Program-made: the position numbers and the translations under genes
Notes under the pieces: model-generated
The model's input: the letters and a program-made list of their open reading frames with translations, nothing else
Told to the model about the DNA's origin: nothing
Databases searched by the model: none
Assembly (NCBI GenBank): GCA_020848545.1
Contig: JADLHZ010000012.1
Location: 266,277-330,276, forward strand
DNA: 64,000 nucleotides
DNA from: Deltaproteobacteria bacterium
Lineage (GTDB): Bacteria; Myxococcota; JADLHZ01
Direction of reading: 5' to 3'
Shown: positions 1-8,293 of the stretch, one piece after another
Position numbering within the stretch: the stretch's first letter is position 1
Layout of the letters: each line of letters begins with the position of its first letter

Positions 1-366
1 GTTGCCGCCCTGGCGAACGATCGGGTTGCCGCTCAAGATCAGCGTCTGGCTGTCGGCCTCGAACTCGGCCTTTTCGCTCGTGCTTCGGCCTTCGCCGCGC
101 TGCATGACCACGTTCTCGAGGCAGACCATCTTGCGCAGGTTGTTCTTTTCGTCGGTGAAGGCCTCGAAGAGATCGCAGGTGATCTTGATGTCGTCGCGCT
201 TGACGACGACGTGACCGCGGCACTGCGTGCGGTTCTCTTTGTTGAACAGCTTGATCTCGTCGCAGGCGAAGTCCCAAGGGTTCTTCGAAGCGCCGAGGTT
301 CGCGCGCAACGGGTCGGTGGCGGGCGGGGTGGCGGAGAGGCTCAGGGCAAGAAGAAGCGCCGTCAT
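1..366 (-). CDS. lptA: LptA/OstA-family LPS transport protein (3' end outside window)
   Basis: The visible 122 codons start at an ATG at 366 and run off the left edge without a stop. Residues 1 to about 16 form a signal peptide ending in a Ser-Ala-Thr-Pro-rich stretch, and from about residue 33 there is an OstA-type beta-strand repeat pattern (ACDEIKLF, then CRGHVVVKRDDIKITCD, then a KAEFEADSQTLILSGNP segment). LptA is the periplasmic bridge that carries LPS from LptC to LptD. The fit is supported by the position just downstream of Kdo and lipid A acyltransferase genes. A 144-bp gap separates it from the acyltransferase gene and holds its own promoter-like elements, so it may be transcribed separately. 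LptC or an LptA-LptC hybrid cannot be excluded because the C terminus is missing. Confidence 0.75.
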   Translation of the reverse strand, partial: MTALLLALSLSATPPATDPLRANLGASKNPWDFACDEIKLFNKENRTQCRGHVVVKRDDIKITCDLFEAFTDEKNNLRKMVCLENVVMQRGEGRSTSEKAEFEADSQTLILSGNPIVRQGGN

Positions 367-377
367 GATTAATCCTC

Positions 378-406
378 AGTGTAACGCCACGATCCTGGAT
401 CGGCAA
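378..406 (-). promoter_or_regulatory. sigma70-type promoter of lptA
   Basis: On the minus strand TTGCCG (406-401) and TACACT (383-378) are separated by exactly 17 bases. The -10 box ends 11 bases before the lptA ATG, with GAGGATTA in between, so the leader is very short or absent. This is a pattern match only. Confidence 0.5.
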
Positions 407-411
407 CGTCA

Positions 412-430
412 TTGGCACGAATGTTGCCAA
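412..430. promoter_or_regulatory. Palindrome resembling a sigma54 promoter upstream of lptA
   Basis: TTGGCACGAATGTTGCCAA has 6-bp perfect inverted arms. Read rightward it contains TGGCACG-N4-TTGC with the GG and GC dinucleotides 10 bases apart, as in sigma54 -24/-12 elements; read leftward, toward lptA, it is TGGCA-N8-GC with the same spacing but a poorer -12. It could equally be an operator. No gene lies to the right in the right orientation, so only the leftward reading makes sense as a promoter. Confidence 0.3.
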
Positions 431-485
431 ATCTTCCGACCAGCTATTGACACAGCAATAACAGCGCCAACACCGGCAAATTTCA

Positions 486-505
486 CCGCGAAAAGGGACC
501 GGGGA
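486..505 (+). repeat. 20-bp dispersed repeat, copy 1
   Basis: CCGCGAAAAGGGACCGGGGA lies 5 bp beyond the stop codon of the acyltransferase gene. It is identical to the reverse complement of 8239-8258 and shares 17 bp with 8267-8283, both also just beyond a stop codon. Confidence 0.7.
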
Positions 506-510
506 GGATT

Positions 511-1446
511 TCAGGGCTGGCGCTTCCAGCGATCGTGGAGCCAGACCCATTGCTCCGGATGGCGGCGAATCAGCGCCTCGGTGCGACGCGTGAGCTCGGC
601 GGTCAGCGCCGTCGCTTGGGTGAGGCCGGTGAAGTACTCGGACCCGGCAGGCGCCTCTGGCATCGGCACGCGTTCGAAGAACACGCGGTACCGGCCGCCT
701 TCACGCACGGCCGCGCCGAAGACCACCGGCGCCTGACGCAAGACCGCGATCCACGCCGGCACAATCGGCGTCGACGCAGGCCGCCCGAAGAACGGGACAA
801 ACACGCTCGCGACACGCGTGTCTTGGTCGATCAACATGCCGAGAAAACCGCCCTCGTCGAAGCGCGCCTGCAGCGTCGCCAAGATATCGACGTCGCCGCG
901 ATAGTGCACGACGAGCCCGCCACGAGTGCGGAACGCGTGAATCAGCTGCGTCAGCCGCGGATCGTAGGTCTTCTTCGCGACCGTCGCGCACGGGTAGCCT
1001 CGCGCCGCCGCCACCTGCGCGTAGAGCTCCCAGTTGCCGAGGTGCGGCGTGATGCAGAGGATTCCCTTGCCCTCGGCGCGCGCGTCATCGAGCGCACGAC
1101 GCGTCGCCTCATCGAACACGACGTGCCGCGAGGACGGCGTCAGGTAGCGATCGATCTTCGCAAACTCGGCGCCCGTGCGGCCCAAGTGCACGAACATGCG
1201 CAACACGGTCCACGCCGGATGCTTCAGCTCCGGCATGGCGGCGCGGATCTGGCGAAGCGCCCGTCTTCTGTCGCGCACACTGAAGACAAAACCGACCGCG
1301 CCGCCGAAGGCACCGAGCGAGGCGAGCACGAAGAACGGCATCGCCCGCGCCAACGCCATGGCGAAGCGGGCGGCGTGGAAGATCAGCGTGTTCTTTCTTC
1401 GCTGCCAAGGCGTCCACCAGCTCGGCAGCTCGATACCTTGGGTCAC
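511..1446 (-). CDS. LpxL/HtrB-family lipid A acyltransferase
   Basis: A 311-aa protein of the LpxL/LpxM family, which adds secondary acyl chains to Kdo2-lipid IVA at the inner membrane. It has an N-terminal membrane segment (about residues 30-55), and the family's HX4E catalytic motif is visible as HLGNWE (His135, Glu140). The conserved VKKTYDPRL-like region and a DQDTR motif follow. The GTG start at 1446 is chosen because its bases overlap the kdsC stop in a GTGA, which indicates translational coupling; an upstream ATG at 1515 would lie deep inside kdsC. It is the fifth gene of the kdsB-pyrG-kdsA-kdsC operon. Whether the donor is laurate, myristate or another chain cannot be told. Confidence 0.85.
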   Translation of the reverse strand: MTQGIELPSWWTPWQRRKNTLIFHAARFAMALARAMPFFVLASLGAFGGAVGFVFSVRDRRRALRQIRAAMPELKHPAWTVLRMFVHLGRTGAEFAKIDRYLTPSSRHVVFDEATRRALDDARAEGKGILCITPHLGNWELYAQVAAARGYPCATVAKKTYDPRLTQLIHAFRTRGGLVVHYRGDVDILATLQARFDEGGFLGMLIDQDTRVASVFVPFFGRPASTPIVPAWIAVLRQAPVVFGAAVREGGRYRVFFERVPMPEAPAGSEYFTGLTQATALTAELTRRTEALIRRHPEQWVWLHDRWKRQP

Positions 1447-1976
1447 GCGCCGTCGCTCTCGAAGTCCGCGAGGATCTGCGTCCACTTGCCCTGCGCCTGC
1501 AAGATCGCTTCGCACACTTCACGCACGGCGCCTTTGCCGCCGGCGTGCTTCGTCACCCAGGCGGCGCGTTCAACGAGCTCGGGCGCCGCGTCGGCGACCG
1601 CCACCCCCACGCCCGCGATCCGCACGGCGCCAATGTCGTTGATGTCGTCGCCCACGTAGCAGACGTCGGCGAGATCATAGCCATTCTCCGAGCACAGCGC
1701 GCGCAGGGCGCTCCCCTTCTTCCACGCCATCTCGACGATGTGATCGAAGCGCAGCTCGGTCACCCGCTTCACCACCGACGTCGACTTACGGCCGGTGATG
1801 AGCGCCACTTTCAGCCCGCCGACCTTGCGCAGGAGCACGATGCCGTGACCGTCGCGCGCGTTGAAGACGTGCTGGTCGTCGCCGTGCTGATCATAAATGA
1901 GCTCGGCGCCGGTCATCACGCCGTCGCAGTCGAGCACGAGCACACGCACACGCTTCAACTTCTCGTCGAGCGTCAC
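1443..1976 (-). CDS. kdsC: 3-deoxy-D-manno-octulosonate 8-phosphate phosphatase
   Basis: A 177-aa HAD-superfamily phosphatase of the tetrameric C0-type KdsC group. It removes phosphate from Kdo-8-P in the cytoplasm to give Kdo. Motif I is LDCDGVMTG with Asp16 and Asp18, motif II is the Thr in LITGRKS, and the metal-binding motif is GDDINDIG near residues 109-115. The length matches the family (about 170-190 aa), with no cap domain. Its ATG overlaps the kdsA stop (ATGA) and its own stop overlaps the acyltransferase GTG, so it is translationally coupled on both sides. Confidence 0.93.
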   Translation of the reverse strand: MTLDEKLKRVRVLVLDCDGVMTGAELIYDQHGDDQHVFNARDGHGIVLLRKVGGLKVALITGRKSTSVVKRVTELRFDHIVEMAWKKGSALRALCSENGYDLADVCYVGDDINDIGAVRIAGVGVAVADAAPELVERAAWVTKHAGGKGAVREVCEAILQAQGKWTQILADFESDGA

Positions 1977-2800
1977 CGCGGATCCTCCGGGAAACGCCGT
2001 CTCGATGCGTGGATTTCTTTACATTGCACCAGCAGGCGCTCCAAGAGCTCGAAGGTCAGCGAGTTCGGGCCGTCGCTCTTGGCGTGCTCCGGATCCTCGT
2101 GCACCTCGGCGAACACCGCATCGACGCCGACCGCGACCGCGCCGCGCGCCAACGGTCCCGCGAGCAAGCGATCGCCGCCGGTGGATCCCCCGGCGGAGCC
2201 CGGCTTCTGCACCGAGTGCGTCGCGTCGAACACCACTGGCACGCCGAGCGTTCCCAAGGTGATCAACGCGCGCATGTCGACGACGAGGTCGCGGTAGCCG
2301 AACGAGGCGCCGCGCTCCGTCACCATCTGGTGCGTGCCGCCGACCTCGCGAGCCTTGTCGATGGCGAAGCGCATGTCTTCCGGCGCGAGAAACTGGCCCT
2401 TCTTGATGTTCAGCGGCTTTCCCGTCTTCGCCGCCTCGGCGATCAAATCGGTTTGCCGGCAAAGAAACGCGGGGATCTGCAGCACGTCCGCCACCTCGGC
2501 CGTCGGCGCGCACTGCTCGATCGAGTGCACGTCCGTCAGCACCGGCAGGCCGGTCGCCGCCTTCACCTTGGCGAGCGCAACGAGGCCCGCCGCCATCCCT
2601 GGCCCGCGATAGCCGTTGACGCTCGTTCGGTTCGCCTTGTCGAAGGACGCCTTGAATATGACCGGCACGCTCAGCCGCTCGCACAACGCTTTGACGCGCT
2701 CGGCGTGGCGCACGACGAACTCTTCGCCTTCGACGACGCACGGCCCGGCGATGAGCACGAGCTCCTTGCGCGCAAACAACGTTGTCAGCGTGGCGTGCAA
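1973..2800 (-). CDS. kdsA: 3-deoxy-8-phosphooctulonate synthase
   Basis: A 275-aa DAHP-synthase-type TIM barrel that condenses phosphoenolpyruvate with arabinose 5-phosphate to form Kdo-8-P. Signature segments are LIAGPCVVE near the N terminus, FKASFDKANRTS, TDVHSIEQ and DATHSVQKPGS. The start appears to be a TTG six bases after the pyrG stop; no better upstream start exists without running into pyrG. Three bases before the metal-site region there is no Cys-to-Asn judgement I can make safely, so metal dependence is left open. It lies between pyrG and kdsC in one operon. Confidence 0.95.
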   Translation of the reverse strand: MHATLTTLFARKELVLIAGPCVVEGEEFVVRHAERVKALCERLSVPVIFKASFDKANRTSVNGYRGPGMAAGLVALAKVKAATGLPVLTDVHSIEQCAPTAEVADVLQIPAFLCRQTDLIAEAAKTGKPLNIKKGQFLAPEDMRFAIDKAREVGGTHQMVTERGASFGYRDLVVDMRALITLGTLGVPVVFDATHSVQKPGSAGGSTGGDRLLAGPLARGAVAVGVDAVFAEVHEDPEHAKSDGPNSLTFELLERLLVQCKEIHASRRRFPEDPR

Positions 2801-2806
2801 GCGATC

Positions 2807-4498
2807 CTAATTGACGACGGCCGGCGCGCCGAGCAGCCCGGAGTCGACCTCCGAGCGCGTGGTGCTCGCTCCGCGCCGCGGCTCGACTTGCTTCTGCTTC
2901 AGCGCGGCGTTGACGAAGCTCGAGAACAACGGGTGCGGCGAGAACGGCTTCGACTTGAACTCCGGGTGGAACTGGCACGCGACGAAGTACGGATGATCCT
3001 TCAGCTCGATCATCTCGACGAGGCCGTTGTCGGGTGACACGCCGCTCAAGGTGAGGCCGTTGCCTTCGAGCTTCTCCCGGTACGCGTTGTTCACCTCGTA
3101 GCGATGGCGGTGGCGCTCGCTGATCTCGGCGCGGCCGTAGATCTCTCGCGCGCGGGTGCCGGCGCCGAGCTTACAGATGTAGCTGCCGAGGCGCATGGTG
3201 CCGCCCTTGTCGACCACCGCGTGCTGGTCGTTCATCATGGCGACCACGGGGTGCGCGGTGTTCTTGTCGAGCTCGGTCGAGTTGGCGCCGTCGAGCTTGC
3301 ACACGTTGCGCGCGAACTCGATCGTCGCGATCTGCAGGCCGAGGCAGATGCCGAAGTACGGGATCTTCTGCTCGCGCGCGAACTGCACGGCGAGGATCTT
3401 GCCCTCGGTGCCGCGCTCGCCGAAGCCGCCGGGCACCAAGATACCGTCGAGGCCGCCCAAGATGTTCGCGGCGCCGTTCTTCTCGATGTCCGCCGCGTCG
3501 ATCCACTCGACGACGACGCGCGCGTCGTTCGCCACGCCGCCGTGGACGATCGCCTCGGTCAGCGACTTGTACGACTCTTTGAGACCGACGTACTTGCCGA
3601 CGATGCCGATCTTCACTTCGTGCGTCGGGTTCTTCACCTTGTCGACGAAGCGCGTCCAGTTGTCGAGCTCGGCCTTACGCGACCAGATGTTCAAGATCTC
3701 GCAGATCTTCGTGTCGAGGCCCTCTTCGTGCAGGCGCATCGGCACTTCGTAGACGACCTCGGCGTCTGCGGCGCTCAACACGCGCTCGGGCGCCACATTC
3801 GTGAACAGCGCGATCTTGTCCTTCACGCTGCGCTCGAGCGGCACCTCGCAGCGGCACAAGAGCACGTCCGGCATGATGCCGATCTCGCGCAGTTTTTGGA
3901 CCGAGTGCTGCGTCGGCTTCGTCTTCAACTCGCCCGCGGCCTTGATATACGGCACCAGCGTCAGGTGCACGTACAGCGTGTTCGTTTGACCTTCGTCGAA
4001 GCGCATCTGGCGGATGGCCTCCAAGAACGGCAACGACTCGATGTCACCGACAGTGCCGCCGATCTCGCAGATCGCGATGTCGGCACCTTCAGCGGCGGCG
4101 CGAATGTTCGCTTTGATCTCGTCGGTGATGTGCGGGATCACCTGCACCGTCTGGCCGAGGTACTCGCCGCGGCGTTCTTTCTGAATCACCGCGTTGTAGA
4201 TCTTGCCCGTCGTCAGGCTGTTCTTTCGCCCGTACGGCCCCTGCGTGTAGCGCTCGTAGTGGCCGAGATCCAAGTCGGTCTCGGCGCCGTCGTCGGTCAC
4301 GTACACTTCGCCGTGCTGAAACGGGCTCATCGTGCCGGGATCCACGTTGATGTACGGATCCAACTTCAGCATCGTCACTTTGAGGCCGCGCGCCTCCATC
4401 AAAGCGCCGATCGATCCCGCCGCGAGCCCCTTGCCTAGGCTCGAGACGACGCCACCGGTGACGAAGATGTACTTGGTCCGATGCGGGCGCTGGCTCAT
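2807..4498 (-). CDS. pyrG: CTP synthase
   Basis: A 563-aa two-domain enzyme converting UTP to CTP with glutamine and ATP. The amidoligase domain covers about residues 1-270, with [17 protein letters not shown] at the N terminus and the allosteric [19 protein letters not shown] region. The class I glutamine amidotransferase domain follows, with the nucleophile Cys385 in GICLGLQ and the His-Glu pair in QFHPEF. The ATG at 4498 is used because it forms an ATGA overlap with the kdsB stop; the reading frame continues 20 codons upstream inside kdsB. Its product CTP is a substrate of KdsB, encoded just upstream, so the operon pairs supply and use. Confidence 0.97.
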   Translation of the reverse strand: MSQRPHRTKYIFVTGGVVSSLGKGLAAGSIGALMEARGLKVTMLKLDPYINVDPGTMSPFQHGEVYVTDDGAETDLDLGHYERYTQGPYGRKNSLTTGKIYNAVIQKERRGEYLGQTVQVIPHITDEIKANIRAAAEGADIAICEIGGTVGDIESLPFLEAIRQMRFDEGQTNTLYVHLTLVPYIKAAGELKTKPTQHSVQKLREIGIMPDVLLCRCEVPLERSVKDKIALFTNVAPERVLSAADAEVVYEVPMRLHEEGLDTKICEILNIWSRKAELDNWTRFVDKVKNPTHEVKIGIVGKYVGLKESYKSLTEAIVHGGVANDARVVVEWIDAADIEKNGAANILGGLDGILVPGGFGERGTEGKILAVQFAREQKIPYFGICLGLQIATIEFARNVCKLDGANSTELDKNTAHPVVAMMNDQHAVVDKGGTMRLGSYICKLGAGTRAREIYGRAEISERHRHRYEVNNAYREKLEGNGLTLSGVSPDNGLVEMIELKDHPYFVACQFHPEFKSKPFSPHPLFSSFVNAALKQKQVEPRRGASTTRSEVDSGLLGAPAVVN

Positions 4499-5277
4499 AG
4501 TGTGATCCCTCCGAGATCGTGCGTGAACGAAGCAAACGAACGCGCGTCTTTCAACCACGGCCCGTCCTGCTCTTGGGCGCGTGCGAGGTCTTCGGGGGTG
4601 TCGATGCCGAGGCTCCGGCCGTGGGCAGAGATCACCTTGATCTTGGCGCCCATCTGCAGCGCGCGCAGTTGCTCGAGGCCCTCCTTTTGCTCGAGCGGCG
4701 TGCGGGCATGCGAGGCGAACGCCAAGAGGAATTCACGTTTGAACGCGTAGACGCCGATGTGCTTGTAGGCGCCTTCGAAGTGGCCGTGGCGGTGATAGGG
4801 AATCGCGGCGCGCGAGAAGTACAGCGCGTAGCCACGCTCGTCGGTGACGACCTTCACGACGTTCGGATCGATGAAGTCGCGCTCTTCGACGATCGACTGC
4901 CTGAGCGTCGCCATCTCCGCGTAGGGATCGCTCGCGACGGCGTCGGCGACGTTGTCGAGATCGACCGGATCGATGAACGGCTCGTCGCCCTGCAAGTTGA
5001 CGATGATGTGCGCGCGCACGTCCTGCGCGGCCTCGGCGATGCGATCGGTGCCGCTCTCGTGCTCGGGGCTCGTCATCACCGCTTTGCCGCCGACTTTCTC
5101 GACGGCGTCAGCGATGCGCACGTCGTCGGTCGCCACGATCACTTCCGAAAAACGCGTCGCCTTCAGCGCTTGCTGAACGACGCGCGCGATCAGCGGTTGG
5201 CCTTGAATTTTCGCGAGCGGTTTTCCTGGGAGGCGGGTCGAGCCGTAACGGGCGGGGATGATCAGAACCGCTTCCAT
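4495..5277 (-). CDS. kdsB: 3-deoxy-manno-octulosonate cytidylyltransferase
   Basis: A 260-aa nucleotidyltransferase that activates Kdo with CTP to CMP-Kdo, the donor for lipid A core assembly. Visible motifs are the nucleotide-binding [16 protein letters not shown] at residues 6-21, [21 protein letters not shown] and the C-terminal [11 protein letters not shown]. The length is typical for the family. It is the first gene of the LPS operon and has a promoter immediately upstream. Confidence 0.96.
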   Translation of the reverse strand: MEAVLIIPARYGSTRLPGKPLAKIQGQPLIARVVQQALKATRFSEVIVATDDVRIADAVEKVGGKAVMTSPEHESGTDRIAEAAQDVRAHIIVNLQGDEPFIDPVDLDNVADAVASDPYAEMATLRQSIVEERDFIDPNVVKVVTDERGYALYFSRAAIPYHRHGHFEGAYKHIGVYAFKREFLLAFASHARTPLEQKEGLEQLRALQMGAKIKVISAHGRSLGIDTPEDLARAQEQDGPWLKDARSFASFTHDLGGITL

Positions 5278-5285
5278 CTATGCGC

Positions 5286-5314
5286 CCATAAATGGCCGAC
5301 GCGGCAGAGGTCAA
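5286..5314 (-). promoter_or_regulatory. Promoter of the kdsB operon, probably leaderless
   Basis: TTGACC (5314-5309) and TTATGG (5291-5286) are spaced by 17 bases on the minus strand. Only 8 bases lie between the -10 box and the kdsB ATG, so the transcript would begin at or next to the start codon. Confidence 0.5.
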
Positions 5315-5335
5315 CAGCGCCGGAGCCGCACCGCC

Positions 5336-8134
5336 TCAACGCAAATTCGTCGCCTCGGCCTTGACGTCGATCTTCGCGGGCAGCTTCGCCTCGCTGTAGC
5401 CGAGAAAGCTCGCGACGAACTTGCGTGCGCCCGGCTCGTCGAAGCCGCCGATCTTCACGAGCGTGAGGATGATCTCGTCGGTCGAGAGCGCGGCGGCGAT
5501 CGTCAATTTACTGAGGGCGCTCGCCGGCGCGCCGGTCCAGCCGAGCGACATGCCGCTGAGCGTGATCGCGCCAATGACTTTGCTGGAAGCGCCGTTGACG
5601 AGCGGAAGCGTGACGTCGACCGGCGCCGTCGTGTCGCCAGCGCGGGTCAGGCGTACGAGCGAACGCGCTTCGGGCTCGCCGTCATTGTTCGTGTCCGGCG
5701 CGAACGCGACAAACTCACCGTCGCCGTCGGTGCCGAAGCCGACGACGAGGCCGGGCAGCACCGCCGAGAGGATGGCTGCGGCAGGCGGCTCAGGCACGCG
5801 CAGATCGCCAACCGGCACACGCCACGCCTTGTCGACGACGGCGACGCTGTCTTTGTCATCGAGGTTGAGATCGCCCGCGGCCTGCACGCGCAGCGCATAG
5901 ATCCCATCGCCGGCGTACGAGTGGGTCGCCGGTGCTGTCGTCGCGCTCGTGCCGTCGCCAAAGTCAATGCTCAGCGAGCTCGCGCCGAGATCGGCGATCG
6001 ACACCGAGAGCGCTTCGCCGGCTTCGAGCATGCGCGCCGAGAGCTGCACCTTGTCGCTCGTCGAGAATAAGGCGTCGACGAGGCCGTTGTGGCGCGTCCA
6101 GAAGAACAGCCGGTGCGTGCGACTGAGGTAGCGATAGGGATAGATGGTGCGGTTCTTCAGCGCGCCGGGCGTTCCGGGCTCGTCCCCCGGGATCGACCAC
6201 TCGAGCGGATAGCGATACCCGGCTTCGCGCCGTGCGACGACCTCACGCGCCTGATCGGTGATCGCGAGGGCTTCGTCGTAGAACGCGCGCGCCTCCGCGA
6301 TGAGCGCCGGGTTCTTCTGCAATTTGGCGTCGACGAGCGCGGTCGTCGCGTCCATCAACGCCCGCATGTGCGCGCCGCGCAATCCGGTGATCGCGATACC
6401 GTCGCGGATCTCGGCGCCGATGCGATCGCCGTCTTTGAGCGCCTTCGTCACCGCCGCCGCGCGCTCGGCGAACTTCGTCTCCCAGCGCAGCAAGTGTTCG
6501 CGATCGGTCGCGCGATACGCGTCGACTTGCGCTTGCGACCAGCCGAGCACGTTGCGAAAGCCCGGCGGCAGTGGATGAAACACGATGCCGGCGGCGAAGG
6601 CGATCTCCGTCTCTTCGTCGGTGCCGACGAGCCACTTCACGAACTCGGCATTCCAGATGAGCTCGTCGACTTCGTGATCGATGGTCTCCTGCAGCGCTCT
6701 TTGTACGATCTTCGGCGCGCTCGTGTGCGCAGCGATGTCTTCGACGCAGTCCTCGTACTTGAACGCGAGATCGAAGGTCATGCGCGCGACGCACCAGTCT
6801 TGCTGCCAGTAGCCCCACTCTTGGCCGGTGCCGAAGGTGTGGTGGCCGACGATGCCGCGTTTGTCGTCGGTCGTGAGCAAGTGCTTCATGTGCTGGATGT
6901 CGTACGAGCGCGCCTCCATCGTCACCGGCAAATAGAGCGGCACCGGCAAGTCGAAGGTGAGCCACCACGCGTTTTCGGGGAAATACTGGATGCGCCGCCG
7001 CGACGCCTCGCGCTCGATGAGATCGTAGAGGTGGTGGAAGTTCTCGTTGCCGTAGACCGGCGCCGGCCGAAAGAGATCGTAGAACATCAGCGTGTGGATG
7101 CGCATGCCGAGCTCTTTTGGCGCGAACACCGGCAGATCGTAGTAGCGCACGCCGTAGTAGCGCGTGGGCTTGCCGGCGGTGCCGTGCACGATCGTCGTCA
7201 CCGGAATGTCCGGATAGTTCTGCGTGATGTAGTTCGTGATGAAGGTCATGCGCCGCACCGTGGCGCGATCGTCTTCTTCGGTGAACTCGCTCGGGTTGAA
7301 CAGGAAGTCGAAGTCGCTCGGCTTGTCTTCCGGCGGCACGTTCAAGCGCGCGTCGATCGCCTCCTTCATGATCTGCTCTTCGCTGCGCGGATCGTCGGGG
7401 TTCAAGAGCGGCACGCCGCCTTGCTGCGTCTCGACGAGGTTGAAGCCGGTGCCGAAGCGAAAGCCGCGCTCCTTGGCGTAGGCGTAGCGCTCGCCGCTGA
7501 TCGACGTCTCCGAGTGGCCGTTCTTCACGTTCCAATCGATCCACCGCTTCACGTACGGATCGCCGCCCTCGTCGCCCGCGAGCGGATCCAAGAGCTCGAT
7601 GGGATGCGCCGTGTGCGTCGAGATACTGCGGCTGCGAAACGGAGGCGTGCGGCTGCCTTTGTCCGGCACCTGCCGCCACGCGACGCGCAGCGCTTGCGGC
7701 GGCAGCCACTCGTCTTCTGGGTGGTAGAAGCGGGCGCCCAGCATGTGCAGAATTTCATACACGACGTACTGCTCCGCGAGCGTGTCCGTGCCGTAAGTAT
7801 AGATGCGCTGGCCGTTCTCGACGCCGCCACAGCTCGCGCGCCGCCACGCGTAGCCGTTGTGGCCGGGCGGCGTGTTGTCGTCGAGCGCTTTTTCCGATTG
7901 CAGAATGATCTGCACCTTGCCCGGCGTACACTTCTCGGGCGGCGGATCGCGGCTGATCGTGACCTCGCCCTTCTGCATGCGCGCGAGGTAGCCCTGCAGG
8001 TCTTCGGCGGCCATCCCGAGCGCGCTTTTGGCGTCCGGTGCCAGATACACGACGTGCTCGAGCGGCTTCGTTTGGTCACAGGCCGCGAGGAGGATCGCCG
8101 CCACGATCGTCCTTCCCATGTTAGCGCGTCGCAT
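5336..8134 (-). CDS. Large secreted lipoprotein with glycosidase-like N-terminal part and PKD domain
   Basis: About 932 aa from the ATG at 8134; the choice gives a normal lipoprotein signal, MRRANMGRTIVAAILLAAC, with LAAC as lipobox. Residues about 25-150 (APDAKSALGMAAEDLQGYL to LGARFYHPEDEWLP) resemble the N-terminal domain seen in GH67 alpha-glucuronidases and DUF4838 proteins. A long middle region follows, rich in aromatic residues, likely an alpha/beta barrel. Near residue 760 a PKD domain is visible (SLSIDFGDGTSATTAPATHSYAG). It probably acts on polysaccharide or peptidoglycan outside the cell, but no catalytic residues can be assigned and no sugar specificity is claimed. It stands alone, 58 bp from kdsB and 160 bp from ftsK. 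Confidence 0.6.
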   Translation of the reverse strand: MRRANMGRTIVAAILLAACDQTKPLEHVVYLAPDAKSALGMAAEDLQGYLARMQKGEVTISRDPPPEKCTPGKVQIILQSEKALDDNTPPGHNGYAWRRASCGGVENGQRIYTYGTDTLAEQYVVYEILHMLGARFYHPEDEWLPPQALRVAWRQVPDKGSRTPPFRSRSISTHTAHPIELLDPLAGDEGGDPYVKRWIDWNVKNGHSETSISGERYAYAKERGFRFGTGFNLVETQQGGVPLLNPDDPRSEEQIMKEAIDARLNVPPEDKPSDFDFLFNPSEFTEEDDRATVRRMTFITNYITQNYPDIPVTTIVHGTAGKPTRYYGVRYYDLPVFAPKELGMRIHTLMFYDLFRPAPVYGNENFHHLYDLIEREASRRRIQYFPENAWWLTFDLPVPLYLPVTMEARSYDIQHMKHLLTTDDKRGIVGHHTFGTGQEWGYWQQDWCVARMTFDLAFKYEDCVEDIAAHTSAPKIVQRALQETIDHEVDELIWNAEFVKWLVGTDEETEIAFAAGIVFHPLPPGFRNVLGWSQAQVDAYRATDREHLLRWETKFAERAAAVTKALKDGDRIGAEIRDGIAITGLRGAHMRALMDATTALVDAKLQKNPALIAEARAFYDEALAITDQAREVVARREAGYRYPLEWSIPGDEPGTPGALKNRTIYPYRYLSRTHRLFFWTRHNGLVDALFSTSDKVQLSARMLEAGEALSVSIADLGASSLSIDFGDGTSATTAPATHSYAGDGIYALRVQAAGDLNLDDKDSVAVVDKAWRVPVGDLRVPEPPAAAILSAVLPGLVVGFGTDGDGEFVAFAPDTNNDGEPEARSLVRLTRAGDTTAPVDVTLPLVNGASSKVIGAITLSGMSLGWTGAPASALSKLTIAAALSTDEIILTLVKIGGFDEPGARKFVASFLGYSEAKLPAKIDVKAEATNLR

Positions 8135-8156
8135 GGGCCGCGCCGCTACCACGCGA

Positions 8157-8179
8157 AAACGGACCGGGTCCATTTTCGA
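8157..8179. repeat. Near-perfect hairpin related to the dispersed repeat
   Basis: An 11-bp stem (GAAAACGGACC against GGTCCATTTTC, one mismatch) with a one-base centre. It shares the A-run plus GGACC core with the repeat copies 60-100 bp away and sits just upstream of the lipoprotein gene start. Confidence 0.5.
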
Positions 8180-8238
8180 ATTCGGCGATCGCCCTGTCGC
8201 TACGACACTTTTCCGCTGTCCCGCGCCCGGGAAAACGC

Positions 8239-8258
8239 TCCCCGGTCCCTTTTCGCGG
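8239..8258 (-). repeat. 20-bp dispersed repeat, copy 2
   Basis: Exact reverse complement of the copy at 486-505. It lies 36 bp beyond the ftsK stop. Confidence 0.7.
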
Positions 8259-8266
8259 CGAAAGCT

Positions 8267-8283
8267 TCCCCGGTCCCTTTTCG
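8267..8283 (-). repeat. Dispersed repeat, copy 3 (17 bp core)
   Basis: TCCCCGGTCCCTTTTCG, identical to the core of copies 1 and 2 and in the same orientation as copy 2, 28 bp away. It ends 10 bp from the ftsK stop codon, so it would be transcribed at the end of the ftsK message. Confidence 0.7.
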
Positions 8284-8293
8284 TTTTCGGACA

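Noticed and set aside
7540..8079. An Arg/Ser/Thr-rich minus-strand frame inside the large lipoprotein
   Set aside because: Shadow frame in another phase of a well-supported gene.
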